NCBI RefSeq assembly: GCF_027943255.1
Contig: NC_072897.1
Span: 24,180,044 to 24,244,043, forward strand
From: Anastrepha obliqua
Lineage: Eukaryota; Arthropoda; Insecta; Diptera; Tephritidae
Length of the DNA stretch: 64,000 nt
Reading direction: 5' to 3'
Below the pieces are notes generated by a model. It did no database searches. It worked only from the letters and a program-made list of their open reading frames with translations, and had not been told where the DNA came from. Position numbers and translations under genes: made by a program. Positions within the stretch are counted from its first letter, which is position 1, and every line of letters starts with the position of its first letter. Positions 20,077 through 31,877 of this stretch are shown piece after piece.

Positions 20077-21380
20077 TTACATTTTTTTCCTGCATATTAT
20101 GCAGTTTGCCGCTTGTGCACAGTTTTTGGCCTTATGTTCTTTGTTGCCGCATTTAAAGCAGACGCTAGTGTAGTCAGCTGGGCTTTTGCAACTTCCTGCT
20201 ACATGGCCATATTCTATACATTTGTAGCATCTTTTTTGTTTTATTTTTTTTCTTATGCGACAAATTACAAGGCCTATTCGGATTTTGTTTGCTTCCAGCA
20301 GCTTGGTAGCGGTCTCCGGCGTTACTCTTAGCGTCGCTGTTTTCGTTCCTCCGTAGGCTTCTCGAAGACCCAGAATCACTGAGACAGGTACGTCAAGTTC
20401 CTTGAACTATTTTGCTATCACCTCGTGTATTTCTTCTTTAGTGGTGATTTCATCAAGGTCTCGAATTTCAACTTGACGCAGCTCCGTTAGATCCCTGGCT
20501 TCTACCGCTTCTCCCAAAGTCGCCTTAATAGCTTCATGTATTTTCAGGGTTTTGCCAGCACCAACAGTAACTCTCCTTTGGCAGTTTTTTCGACTCCTTG
20601 TATGTCGTTGTTCAGTTCCTTTAGGTTTGGTTCTGACTTAACCCGCTTCAGAATTTCAGCATATGATATGCTGCCAACGCTTTTTATAACAATCGCGTCC
20701 TTTCGCCGTGGCCTCTGCTGTATTCGATTTCCTCTTCCTTCTCATTCCGGGTTTTCTTAGATTTAACCGTCTCCTATTTTTCGGCTGCTACATGCTCTGT
20801 CATTTTAACCGCCGTATTTCTTAAGACTTCGACGCGGTTACTCTTATTTTTTTAACAGGACTTTTCCTTGTAGCGGTGTTGACGATTGCCCTTTTTGGCG
20901 TAGATTCTATACGCTTAATAAGAGGTGAAGTTTGGGTACATCCGTCTTTGACAGTAGATGGTGCTCCATGCGCCCCTCTTAACGCCAAGTTCTTCGGAGT
21001 AAGAATAGATCTCTCCAGTTTTTTGTGTAGATCCGTTATATTCGTGACCAAGTCCCGCATTGGCTGGTTTATGTTTCTCTTCGGAAGCACCATCATTTCA
21101 GCCAGTTCTTTGAACTTATCGCCGATGGCTTGGTATATTTCTTCGGCCGTCATCGCCTTCGTGAAGCCGAAGTGCTGCATGCACGGTCATGCCGATCTGG
21201 TTTTCTCCGTGCCTGGCGGCGAATATGCCAACCTTGAGCTCCTTTGGAACGTGTTTTTGAGTAATTCACCGCTGCCGTTATTGCCATCTGCAACAGTTGT
21301 TGGTGAAATTACTTCGTGCACCTGTGGTGCTATTTTTGTTGTAACTTCGATCTCTTCCGTGGTTTGTTTTTTATTTTAAT
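20077..21380 (-). pseudogene. R1b gag-like ORF1, copy A
   Basis: N-terminal part: AEEIYQAIGDKFKELAEMMV, a helical segment, then a basic KSPVKKIRV tail. After frame breaks the C-terminal part has three CCHC knuckles: CYKCIEYGHVAGSC, CFKCGNKEHKAKNC and the start CIICRKK. ORF1 of R1 elements binds the element RNA. Frame breaks occur near 21190, 20820 and between 20820 and 20380. ORF1 overlaps the start of the endonuclease frame, as is usual for the group. Confidence 0.8.
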
Positions 21381-22138
21381 TTCTATTCATTTCTGGTTTG
21401 TGGGCCCCAACTCATAAGTCGTTATCCATATCCTGGTGCGTAGTCACTAGTAAATGATTCCATGGTTATCTTTGCAAGCAGGGAGGTCATGCAAGGGTTG
21501 ACAAAAGCTCCTTATGAGAGCTAAAGTTCAGAGCTGAATCAGTTTTAATTAGGAATGTTACATCTAGACCTACGCCGACACTAAATGGCGACAGTGTATG
21601 GAGCGTTCTTAGAGACTTGCCATCATTTTAACGGGACGGGGGCAACTGGATTATTAGCCTGAATGCCGTTTCAGCTAGATATCACTCCGCTTACTAAGGA
21701 AACAGAATAATACAGTCGTCAGCTCATGGCATGTCCCAACGTATTCCAGTATTCCATAATTAAGACCTTACTGGGCTCGGTCTTGGTTAACAGCCGCCCC
21801 TAACATTAAGGACATACGCTGACCAGAAAGCCACCCAATATGAGTCAGTCGCTTCTGGATTTTTGTACTTTAACTATGCCTTTGCATGATGAGGGGGAGA
21901 CTTATTTTATTAAAGAGGGTGTCGATTCGCCTTTGTGACAGAAACCTCTTCGGATTAGCTAGCTTTTAGACCGCTTCCTCCGTTCCTGCCACTCATTGTC
22001 GGGGGCTGCTTATTTGTTACAACTTATTCGCAACTAACTTGCTACTACAGGCCGTCCGCAACCTGCCGACCCCCACGGTAGCTTAGAGCCCAGCTTAGTC
22101 GCCCGATCCCAGGGTAGCGCGACCTGCGTGATGGTGTG

Positions 22139-24589
22139 TTTTTTTTTTTTTTTTTTTGTTCTATCCGAAGGGGGAATCTTACATAGATACCGTCAAAACA
22201 GACGGCATGCACGATTCATACTGATCGCTAAGGGTGCACCTCATTCGGGACCACTCACAGTCAGTATTACTACTAAACTGGACTTGCGAAACAGTACACC
22301 TACGTACTAAACCCTAACTCCGACCTCTGTAGCTTTAGTTTGCCCTGCGGTACCGCCGTTTAAGCATTGCATCGCAGGGCCAAGCTAGCCATTATGGCTC
22401 TTCATTTGTATTTCTCTCTCCGTCTACCCTTCATTACTTCTTTGTCTTCTTTCCTTACTGCGTTCCCATTCCTTTTCCCGCAGTTCCTGTAACGCATTTG
22501 CGGACCATTCTTTCATCTTGGCCCACACCAATTTCGACTGCAGCATGTGATCTACAATGTTGCCCGGGGTTATTTTTTCTTTTATGATTTCTTTAATGCA
22601 TATTCTTTCAGATGCGTATCTCGGGCAGGAGAAGAAGACATGTTCCACGTTCTCACTACCGTTGCCGCAGAACGAGCAGTCAGCTGCGTCCTCGTGGCCG
22701 AGTCTTTGGAGATACTCTCTATAGCATCCATGTCCCGTCAGGAACTGTGTGAGATAGTAATCTGTTTCACCATGTCCTCTCTCAACCCAAGCCTGTACGC
22801 TTCTGATAAGTTTATGCGTCCATCTCCCTTTTGTCGCTAGGTCCCAGCGATTTTGCCGCTCACTTATGCTCCCCCGTCTTTCTTCTATACGCTCTTCCGC
22901 CGTTAATCGCCTGTTTAGGCTTTTGGCTTTGTCGTACACTCTACCCAGTTCAGAGGCCATTATATCTGGTGGCATGATACCCGATATGACACATACTGCT
23001 TCAAACGACACTGTCCTGAAAGCACAGGCAACTCTGAGGGAAATAAGTCTAAAAACTATTTCCGCCTTCTTCGCGTATGTTTTCTGTATCAGGGCTTTTT
23101 CCCCATATGGGTGCTGCATACATGAGTGTAGACTGGGTAACTTTAGCCAGGAGCGCTCTTCTACTCTGAGTAGGACCACCGATGTTGGCCATAATCCTTG
23201 ACAGTGCCGCCGTCACCATGGCTGCCTTTCCGCATGCTTTTTTAATGTGCTCCTTGAAGCTTAGTCGAGCATCGATCATAACACCCAAATATCGTAGTGC
23301 CGCCTGTGTTGTGACGTTGAACCCATCAATGTCTAGTGTGGTCGTTTCTAACTTTTTTCTACTCGTAATGAGAACTGCTTCTGTTTTTTGCCCTGCTAGC
23401 TGTAGTTTAACCGCCGTTAGCCATTGTTTGACCTTCGTTGTGGCCTCGCTGCAGATACTCTGAATCTGAGGGATTGTTTTGGCGACTATGGTCAGTGCAA
23501 TGTCGTTTGCGTATCCTATTATTTGCACTTCCCTCGGCATTGGGAGTTGCAGTACCCCATCATATAATACATTCCATAGGATCGGGCCCAGTACAGAACC
23601 CTGCGGTACTCCGCCCGTCACTGCATATCTCTTTGGACCTTCTTCTGTATTATACAGAAGTACTCTTTCCGACAGATAACTGTTTATAGCCCGTACTAAG
23701 TATGCTGGCGTTTTTTTCTCTTCAAGAGCCTTTATAATATGAAGTATGCCGAGTTGAAGGCGTTCTTGACATCCATAGAGACAACTGCACAGTATTCTTT
23801 ATCACCATGCATCCACCTGTCACCCTCAATAGCCTTACTTGCAATGTTTGTCACCCTCCTGCCGGCATCGATGGTTGAACGACCTTTTCGGAAACCAAAC
23901 TGATGTTCGGATAGTTCAGCCGGAACTTTCTCCAGGTGCTGTTCCAGGCGTGTGCAGATTAGTGCAGAGTGGCCGATAAGAACTTGGGTCACCCGCTGGC
24001 TTATTTGGTTTCTGAAGTAGGACTAGTTGTTGTTTCTTCCATACTTTCGGAAACATGCCTTCATTTATACACTTGGTGAAGTGTTCTGCAAATGGCTTTG
24101 CGTTGCGCCTGATAGCGATCTTCAGCGCCTTGTTCGGAATGCCGTCAGGTCCTGGAGCCTTAGCATTGCCGAAACTTTCCGTTGCCAAAATCACCTCTGC
24201 TTCACTGATTGTGGCACTATTTCCTGCTGCGTGGAACTGGGTCTTTCTTGGTTGCATGTCTTGCCTTGGAAAGGGTGTCTGTACAATCTTTTCTAAAAGA
24301 ATGGGACAAGTTGGCGCCTGTCCTCTACCTCCTTTGACCTTGGCCATAACGAGTTTGTAGCCATCACCCCACGGGTTTTGGTACACATTCTGGCACAGTT
24401 CTTTAAAGCTGGCTGCCTTGCTGCTTTTAATGGCTTTCTTTAATCGTTTCCGCTTCTTTTTATAGTTCTCACGGAGCCTGTAGTGTTCTGCCAGCTCATA
24501 ACTCCTTTGGGAAAGGCGCCTTGCTTTTTTGCATTCGCTTCTTAGGGTGCTGATCCACCTTAGCAGCACAACATCCACCTTATTTTCGT
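22139..24589 (-). mobile_element. R1-type non-LTR retrotransposon R1a, 5' truncated
   Basis: Poly-A tail on the minus strand (poly-T at 22139-22157), a 3' UTR of about 270 bp, then the RT-containing ORF2. The left boundary abuts R1b. On the other side it meets the middle piece of PB2 near 24590; truncation there removed ORF1 and the endonuclease. No clear target duplication was seen at the PB2 junction. Confidence 0.75.
22424..24578 (-). pseudogene. R1a reverse transcriptase and C-terminal region
   Basis: It opens in the linker between endonuclease and RT (WISTLRSECKKARRLSQRSY, FKELCQNVYQNPWGDGYKL). It then gives APGPDGIPNKAL, HQFGFRKGRSTIDA, VVSMDVKNAFNSA, GGVPQGSVLGPILWNVLYDG, RYLGVMIDARLSF and, after the RT, a CSFCGNGSENVEHVFFSCPR zinc motif. 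At the active site IIGYANDIALT has Asn where the first catalytic Asp of the usual Y/F-A-D-D is expected. Frame breaks fall near 23990, 23730 and 23170. It is inactive. Confidence 0.88.
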
Positions 24590-25129
24590 ATACCCTTTGT
24601 TTAAGGCTTGCCGGTTGTTGTTCAACATATACTTAGTTGCAATATCGCACATCATTATAATTTTGTTGCCATATTTATTTCGTTTATTGGGAATGTACAT
24701 TCTAAATGGGCATCTTCCCCGAAATCCCAGTAATTGTTCATCGATTGTGACATGCTCTCCCGGTGAATAGTTCAGTTTGCATTGAGTTATAAACAGATCT
24801 CAAACTTTTCTGGCTGGAATAAAAGGATATTCTTGCCGAATAAGGGGCCGTAAAGACTTATTACCCACCCTGAGACATCTAATTAGGAAATCAAAACGAT
24901 CCCCGCTCATTACTGCAATATACCTTGTTCCCGAAAAGGAACTATCAAACAGCTCATCAGTTGATAAATGATTGTCTTTCATTACTGCACTCAAGGTTAG
25001 GATACCAATCAAAGCTCGAAGTTCTGTAGAGGTTGTATTTCTGAACCACTGGTCATGAAGGCGCCACGTTTTACTGAGATTTCAACATTTGTCTACCGAA
25101 GAATCTCTTCAACTATTTCGTCGGTGATG
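24590..25129 (-). pseudogene. PB2 transposase, middle piece
   Basis: On the minus strand: LFITDEIVEEI, IGILTLSAVMKDNHLSTDEL, SGDRFDFLIRCLRVGNKSLR and FIPARKV, then YSPGEHVTIDEQLLGFRGRC and PFRMYIPNKRNKYG, and DIATKYMLN near the end. The IDEQ Asp is the first catalytic residue and the CDIATKYM Asp the second. There are frame breaks near 24800. It continues the N-terminal piece at 34592 once J1 is ignored. It stops at R1a, so the region between this Asp and GVDT is absent from the window. Confidence 0.9.
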
Positions 25130-25337
25130 AACAAATTTTTTTTTTTTTTTTGTTTTATTTCTTCCATAAAATATTACACCTGTCGTTAGACAATAAGTAA
25201 TTTGATTTACAAAACGATGGAATGAGAGTGATATTGAAGGGCCAATGCCCCCAAGCTCAATTAGAAGAAATATATACAAATATATACGTTTAAAAACAAG
25301 TGGTTAACAATGACATATACGATTAGTTGACAATTGA

Positions 25338-28013
25338 TTACATGGATTTTGCAAGATCTGTTGGTGTTTGACGGTTAAGCCGATTTTGGGTAGATTTTTC
25401 TTTATTTGGTAGTCTTCTCATCATAGGATTTGTGTGCGTTAATAATCTATTTATGTGTCTTCTGCTAGCGCTTTGTATTGTTTCATCAATAGTATCGATG
25501 TCAAGGTCGCGATGGATATCTGCGTTAGGTATGTACCAAGGTGCATTAGTTAAGGTCCTAAGTATTTTAGACTGGACTCGTTTAAGTATACTTAGATTAC
25601 TTTTTGCAGCAGTGCCCCAAATCTCAATTCCATATTTCCAGATTGGAGCAATTATCGTTCGATAAATAAGTACTTTATTTTGCAATGATAGATTGGACTG
25701 AGGTCCAAGTAGCCAGTACAATTTCTTAAAACGATTTTTAACTTCATTTCGCTTTTTCTTTATATGCTCCTGCCAGTTTAATTTCGAGTCGATCGTAATA
25801 CCCAGGTATTTCGCTTTGGTGTCAATATTCACGTCAGAATTACCAACGCTAACTAGTTCAATGGTTGTCCTTCGGTTTGTGTAGTTTACTTGTATTGTTT
25901 TGTCAGCGTTAATTTCGATGTTCTATTTTTTGAACCAGTTTAATGTCACATTTAATTCGTTTTGTAAATTTTGTTTTGCAACTTTTGTATCTTTATGAGA
26001 TACCATGAGGACTGTGTCATCCGCAAATGTTGCAATCATGCTGTTTTCTGACTTCGGTTCCGGTAGATCAGCCGTGTACAATAGATACAATGTTGGTCCT
26101 AAGACACTGCCTTGGGGAATTCCTACGTTCATAGGTTGAATGTCTGAACATGCGTCGTTATATTTAACATAGAATTTCCTGCCTTGGATGTAACTCTTAA
26201 GCATAAGGTAAAAGTCATTAGGTAGTTGTGTTTTTAATTTATGGAGTAACCCAGGGTGCCACACTTTAGTCAAAAGCTTTAGCTACGTCGAGGTATATGG
26301 ACATGCACACTCTTTTTTTATTCAGGTCATCATTAATTTTGTGAACTACTCTATGAATCTGTTGGATTGTTGAATGGTTTTTCCTAAATCCAAATTGGTG
26401 TTGAGGTATCAGATTCATGCTTGTTATAATAGGATTTATCTGGTCAAATAATATTTTTTCGAACATTTTTTGATATTGTCGGTAGTAGGCTGATTGGTCG
26501 ATATGATGTCGCTAGTGTAGGGTTTTTGTTAGGTTTCGGGATCGCTATAATTTCAGCTACTTTCCAGGTACTAGGGAAATATTTGAGACCTATAGCAGCG
26601 TTGAAAATATTTCTTAGATAAATTATTGCCTTGTCAGGCATATGCTTCATAATTGTTCCCGAAATTTGTTCGTATCCAGGCGATTTATTGTTCTTTAGAG
26701 TTTTTATTAATTGTTTTATCTCCGTAAGTGTGATTTTTTTAATTTGCTGCTTGTTCTCGTTTGCTGCATAAGTAAGATTTATGTCGTTATTATTATTTTC
26801 AAAAGTATCTTTAAAATGTTGAGCTAAGACCGTTGCTTTTTCTGAAGAAGTTCGGCCCCATTTCTCTTTAGTTGTTTTTATTGGTGGTAAATGTATAGTG
26901 GCGCCCACCACTTTTTTCGTCGCCTTCCAAAGTGTGTAGTTTGAGGAATTTGTTGCGTCAATATTTTTGAGATAATTGCTAAGTTGTTTGTCTTTTTCCT
27001 TTTGAAGTACGTCTCTTATATCTTTTCCCAATTTGTTTAGCTTTTTCTTGTCGTCTACAAATCTTGTTGTCTGCCATTTCTTCCTTAGCTTTCTCTTTTG
27101 TCTTAGTTTCTCTTTTATCGTATCAGGTATGTAGTCATTTTTTTACTTTAGTTGGTGAAGATGGTGTAGATTTACTAACTGCCTTAATAGTTTTGTCGTT
27201 AAAAAAAGCTATAGCTGTCTCAATTTCATCGCCTGTTTTCAAAGATACTTTTGTGTCTAAATATGATTCCAAAAGCTCAGTAAACGCATTCCAGTCTGTA
27301 TGATGATTGTAAAGTGGTGGATTTAAGCTTTGTTGCGGTGGTTGTTGGGTTCTTAGTATAATTGGCGAGTGATCAGAAGAGAGCTCAAGACAAGTTTCAA
27401 TTGTCAGTACGTTTGGATTAATTGATTTCATGATAAAAAAGTCAAGTAAGTCAGGTACTTTCTTAATGTCAGAGGGCCAATAAGTGGGTTCTCCGGTACT
27501 TATATAATTACAATTACGCGCTCTGATGGCGTCAAGTAATGCTTTTCCTTTCGTGTTTGTTAATCTTGAACCCCACATCATATTTTTTGCGTCATAATCT
27601 CCTCCGGAAATAAATCTACTTCCAAGTGTTTCAAGGTAGTTAGGGTATTGTGTTGTTTTGTTGTTGTGTTTCGGAGGGCAGTAAGCAACTGATATGCTAA
27701 GCTGGCCTAGAGTGTTATTTATTTGTATCGTTGTTGCTTGCAGATGGTCCATTTGATATTCTTCCATTTTGTTAAACATAATATTTTGTCTCAGTATAAT
27801 TGCTGTTCCGCCGTGTGCTCTGTTGTCAGGGTGATTGGTGCATATTATTTTGTAGCCGGGAATACTAACGTAGCTTTTGTCATTAAAATGAGTTTCTGAC
27901 ACCAATAGTATGTCAATGTTGTATTGGCCAATAAAAGTTTTAGTTTCAAGAATATGTTGATTTAGTACGTTTGCATTCCATAAGGCTATTGTCATTTTGC
28001 TTTGCTTGTCCAT
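25338..28013 (-). pseudogene. J1 ORF2: endonuclease and reverse transcriptase
   Basis: The endonuclease comes first (residues 1-230): IALWNANVLNQHILE, DILLVSETHFND, GGTAIILRQNI, ISGGDYDAKNMMWGSR and SSDHSPIILRT. The RT follows with SPGYEQISGTIMKH, ASYRPISLLPTISK, HQFGFRKNHSTIQQIHRVVH, SIYLDVAKAFDKVWH, GIPQGSVLGPTLYLLYTADL, IATFADDTVLM and KYLGITIDSKLNWQ. The catalytic FADD is intact. Frame breaks fall near 27130, 26455, 26270 and 25920-25832. It ends DLAKSM at 25338. It makes DNA copies by target-primed reverse transcription; this copy is dead. Confidence 0.9.
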
Positions 28014-29031
28014 CGAATTTGGTGACCAGTAGTGTGATTATATTCATCATGTTAGTCATTTGATTGATGAGCTGGCTCATCATTTTTTTAAGTTCTTGAA
28101 TATCATCATTTTGAGGGTTAGGCATACCTGTGTTATTATTTGTAGCTTGTGCTGCTACTTGCGCATAGGTTGATAACCCGATTCTAGCGGGTTCGACTGT
28201 GTTTTCTTGTTGCGGTGGGTTCAGTATCGGAGTCTGGAGTTCCTTTTTGCGTAAAGCTGGAAAACGTTGCACCCTCAGTGATTTGTATACCATACATCCT
28301 TTATAATTGGCTGTGTGTTTTTCGCCACAGAGTGCGCATTTAATATTGTTACTACTTTTATCGATTGAACAGTTCGCAGTTTTATGCGGGCCTGCACACT
28401 TAACACAGATTGGATTTTTTGTGCAATAGTTTCTAGTATGCCCATATTTTTGGCAGTTGAGACATTGTGGAAGAGACCTTATTTGACGTGGGGGTTCGAA
28501 TTTTACCTTACAATGCAATAGATTTGTTATATTGTATATATCTTTGTTGTTACTATTTGTCTTGATTTCCAGTGAGAATAAAGGTAGAGGTTGTTTTGAG
28601 TCGCTTTTGAGGATGTTGAAAATATTTGTTACATCATGACCGTAATCAGCGAGTTCAGATTTAATGTCATTTATGTCTGTAGAATGATGCATATTGCGCA
28701 GAATTACTTTAAACCATTTTTCTTCCTTTGGTCGGAATGTATATATATATGAGTATTTCGTTCTTTAAGTAGTTTTATTGTTGCTGAATAATGCATTGAT
28801 TCCTTCGTTTGTATCTTTATTTCATTGTTCTTAAGTACTTTTAGTTCATAGTTATTTCGTATATATTCACTAAGAGCTTTGATAAGAGTGCCTAATACTT
28901 GGACTTTTTGTACATAGATCGGTGGTGGCTTTGGTACATATTTGGGCTTTGTTGTTATTGAATTAAGAGTTTGCGTCTCTTCTTTTTCATTCTCTTCTAA
29001 TTCGTTCTCTTGGCCCAGTATATCAAATCTA
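27946..29031 (-). pseudogene. J1 gag ORF1, C-terminal part
   Basis: It resumes after the J2 insertion with NRFDILGQENELEENEKEE and KPPPIYVQKV, then a PRE_C2HC-type segment with MHHSTDINDIKSELADYGHD, and three cysteine knuckles (CLNCQKYGHTRNYC, CVKCAGPHKTANC, CALCGEKHTANYKGC). A frameshift lies near 28745 in an AT repeat. The protein binds element RNA. The last 68 bases overlap ORF2, as is common in Jockey elements. Confidence 0.88.
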
Positions 29032-29192
29032 TTCTCTTTTTTTTTTTTGTTTTTTTTTTTATATCTCCCCTTTATTTATTACAGTCTGTTATATGTTAAC
29101 AATATGTAATTTTTGTACAATTAGGGTCTATTATGTTCTTTTACCAATGTAAAAAGAATCTGTTATTATTATTATATTATTGTTTTTTGTGA

Positions 29193-31877
29193 TTACACTG
29201 TAAATCTTATAGTTAGATCAGTCGGTGTGAGTCGCTTTAATCTTCGTTTGATATTTTCGGCCGGTGCTATTTTACGCATTTCTTCGTTTTGGTGGACTAA
29301 CAGTCGCTGTATATGCTTAGTGCTACATTTGGTGATTGTTTCTTGGATAGTGTCTACGTTTAAGTCACGATGTATGGCTTCATTGGAAATAAACCAACCA
29401 GCATTTGTTATATTTCGTAATATTTTGGATTGTGTTCGCTGTATGAGCTGGATATTTGTGTTTTTAGCCGTTCCCCATATTTCTATTCCGTATTTCCAGA
29501 TAGGAGTAATAATTGTTTTGTATATAGTCACTTTATTATACAGTGATAGTTTTGATGCTCGTCCGATTAGCCAACTTAATTGCCGGTACTTATTCTTGAT
29601 TTGATTTCTTTTGTTAATGATATGCTGTTTCCATGTTAGTTTTTCGTCAATAGTTATTCCAAGATATTTTGCTGCTGGGCAGATTTTTATTTTGTTGTTT
29701 TTTAAGGTAAGATTGTATTTTGATGTCTTTTTGTTTGTATATATAACTTGTATAGTTTTGTCTTTATTAACTTCTATACCCCATTCGTCAAACCAATTTA
29801 CTGTATTGTTTATTAATTTTTGAAGTGTAAAGGTCGCCAGTTTTTCGTCATTGTTTGATGCCATTAATACAGTATCATCCGCGAACGTTGCTATCATTGT
29901 ATTATCTGTTGTCGGAGTTGGCACATCTGCGGTGTATATTAGATATAAGAGAGGACCTAATACACTGCCTTGCGGTACTCCAGCTGTCATTGGTAGAATA
30001 TCGGAATATTCGTCTTCATATCTTATATAAAATTTTCGATCAGTTATGTAGCTCTTCAAAAGTTCAAAGTAGTTTTGTGGAAAGATTCGTTTGAGCTTAT
30101 GCAAAAGTCCTTTATGCCAAACTTTATCAAAGGCTTTTGCAATGTCTAGGTATACAGCTACACAATATTTTTTGTCATTCATATCGTTAAGTATTTTGTT
30201 AGTAACCCTGTGGATTTGTTGGACTGTTGAGTGTTGCCGTCTAAATCCGAATTGATGGCTTGGTATCACTTTTTTTTTGCTGTCAAAATTGGTTCTAGTC
30301 GGTCGAACAATATTTTTTCAAACACTTTTGAAAGAATTGGCAATAGGCTGATGGGTCGATATGAAGCAGTTTTGGTGGCATCTTTTCCTGGTTTGGGTAT
30401 GGCGGTAATTTGAGCAATTTTCCATAGTCGTGAGAAGTATTTAGTCTCTAACATGCAATTGAATATATTTCTTATGAATTGCAATGCTATTTCAGGTAAC
30501 TCTTTTAAAATTTTTCCATTTATTAAATCATATCCTGGAGCTTTTTTATCGCTTAGCTGTCTTATTTGATTTTTAATTTCGCTTATGGTGGTCTTTCTTG
30601 TTTTAATTTGCGGAACGTTTATTATGTTATCAGATTTGATGTTAATGTTTTGATTATCCATTTCGCTTGTAAATGTGTCTAAGAAGTGTCTGGCTAGGGA
30701 GTCGGCTTTTTCTTTGCTTGTTTTTGCCCATGTGCCGGCTTGTGTTTTGATGGGAGGTTTATGTATTACAGCGCCATTAATATGTTTTGTTGCTTTCCAT
30801 AGGGAGTAATTTGTAGATGCTGCTGTTCCCAGGTTTGCCATATAATTTCGAAGTTTACTCTCCTTGTGTTTTGTAAGTAATGCTTTTAGCTCATTTGTCG
30901 CTTTATTAAGTTTGGTTTTATCTGCTGGATGTCTAGTCGTTTGCCATGTTTTGCGGAGTTTTCTTTTTTCGCCGATTTTCTCTTTAATGTAAGTTGGGAT
31001 ATTTTCTTTATTTGTCATTTTCGGTGTGGGTGTAGAGGAAGCAACTGCTTGTATTACGCTATCATTGAAATATACAATAGCGGAGTCAATTTCATCTCGA
31101 GTTTTCAGTGATATATTTATTTTGAGTTTTTGCTCTAATATTTGGCAAGCATTAGTCCAATTCGTTCTAGAATTATATAGGCCCAGGGATTGTTTTATTT
31201 CAATAGGTCCAAGTAAGGTCATAATTAGTGGTGAATGGTCTGAAGATAGCTCTAAACATGATTTTATTGTCAGATTTTCATATGGCATATTTTTAATTAT
31301 GCAAAAGTCAATTAAGTCCGGTTGTTTTTTCGTATCTGTAGGCCAGTAGGTTGGCTCACCCGTGCTAAAAACCGACTATTATTTTTTCTAATGGCTTCAA
31401 TTAATTGCCTCCCTTTTTTATTTGTTAACCTTGACCCCCAAAGTATATTTTTAGCATTGTAGTCTCCTCCGGCTAAGTATCGATTCCCTAGCGATTTTAG
31501 ATAATGCAGGTATTGTTCTTTTGTGTTGTTATATTTGGGGGGACAGTAGACTGCAGATATTGCTATTTGCCCTTTTGTGTCTTCTATGGCTATTGTGGTG
31601 GCTTGGATGTTTTTTTCTCTTATACCTCCAGTTCATTGTATTTAATAATTCTTTTGATAATAATTGCTGTCCCACCGTGCGCTTTGTTGTCGGGTTCATT
31701 TGTGTAATGTATATTATAGTTCGGTATGTTAACAAAAGTTTTGTCAGTGGCATGAGTTTCAGAGATCATCATTATATCGATTGATTTATTTATTAAGAAT
31801 GATTTAAGTTCCAGAACGTGGCGAGCAAGTCCATTCGCATTCCATATAGCTAAATTAATTTTATTCCTTTCGTTCAT
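29193..31877 (-). pseudogene. J2 ORF2: endonuclease and reverse transcriptase
   Basis: The endonuclease starts MNERNKINLAIWNANGLARH, with IMMISETHATD and GGTAIIIKR. Frame breaks near 31620 and 31370 precede SCLELSSDHSPLIM. The RT reads APGYDLINGKILKELPEIAL, ASYRPISLLPILSKVFEKIL, HQFGFRRQHSTVQQIHRVTN, AVYLDIAKAFDKVWHKGLLH, GVPQGSVLGPLLYLIYTADV, ATFADDTVLMAS and KYLGITIDEKLTW. A single frameshift sits in an A tract at about 30270 between the two long RT frames (340 and 358 codons). FADD is intact. It ends LTIRFTV at 29193. Confidence 0.92.

Larger units (their letters stand above)
7802..20504 (+). repeat. Segmental duplication, copy A
   Basis: It matches 51588-64000 in direct orientation. Offsets step from 43786 to 43705, 43547, 43550 and 43549, and to 43496 at the end. 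The steps mark indels: copy B lacks 81 bp in mariner2, about 158 bp in the BEL gag and 53 bp in the R1b gag. Substitutions are sparse. The right limit is unknown because copy B leaves the window. Confidence 0.92.
18557..22138 (-). mobile_element. R1-type non-LTR retrotransposon R1b, RT deleted, copy A
   Basis: The minus-strand order is a 5' leader (22138 to about 21385), gag, endonuclease and a C-terminal zinc region, with a 3' poly-A seen as poly-T at 18557-18571. The whole RT is missing between 19271 and 19142. The leader shares a conserved segment with the RTE-like element at 41546. R1b abuts the poly-A end of R1a at 22139; GTGTG next to both poly-T tracts may be a target duplication. Confidence 0.75.
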
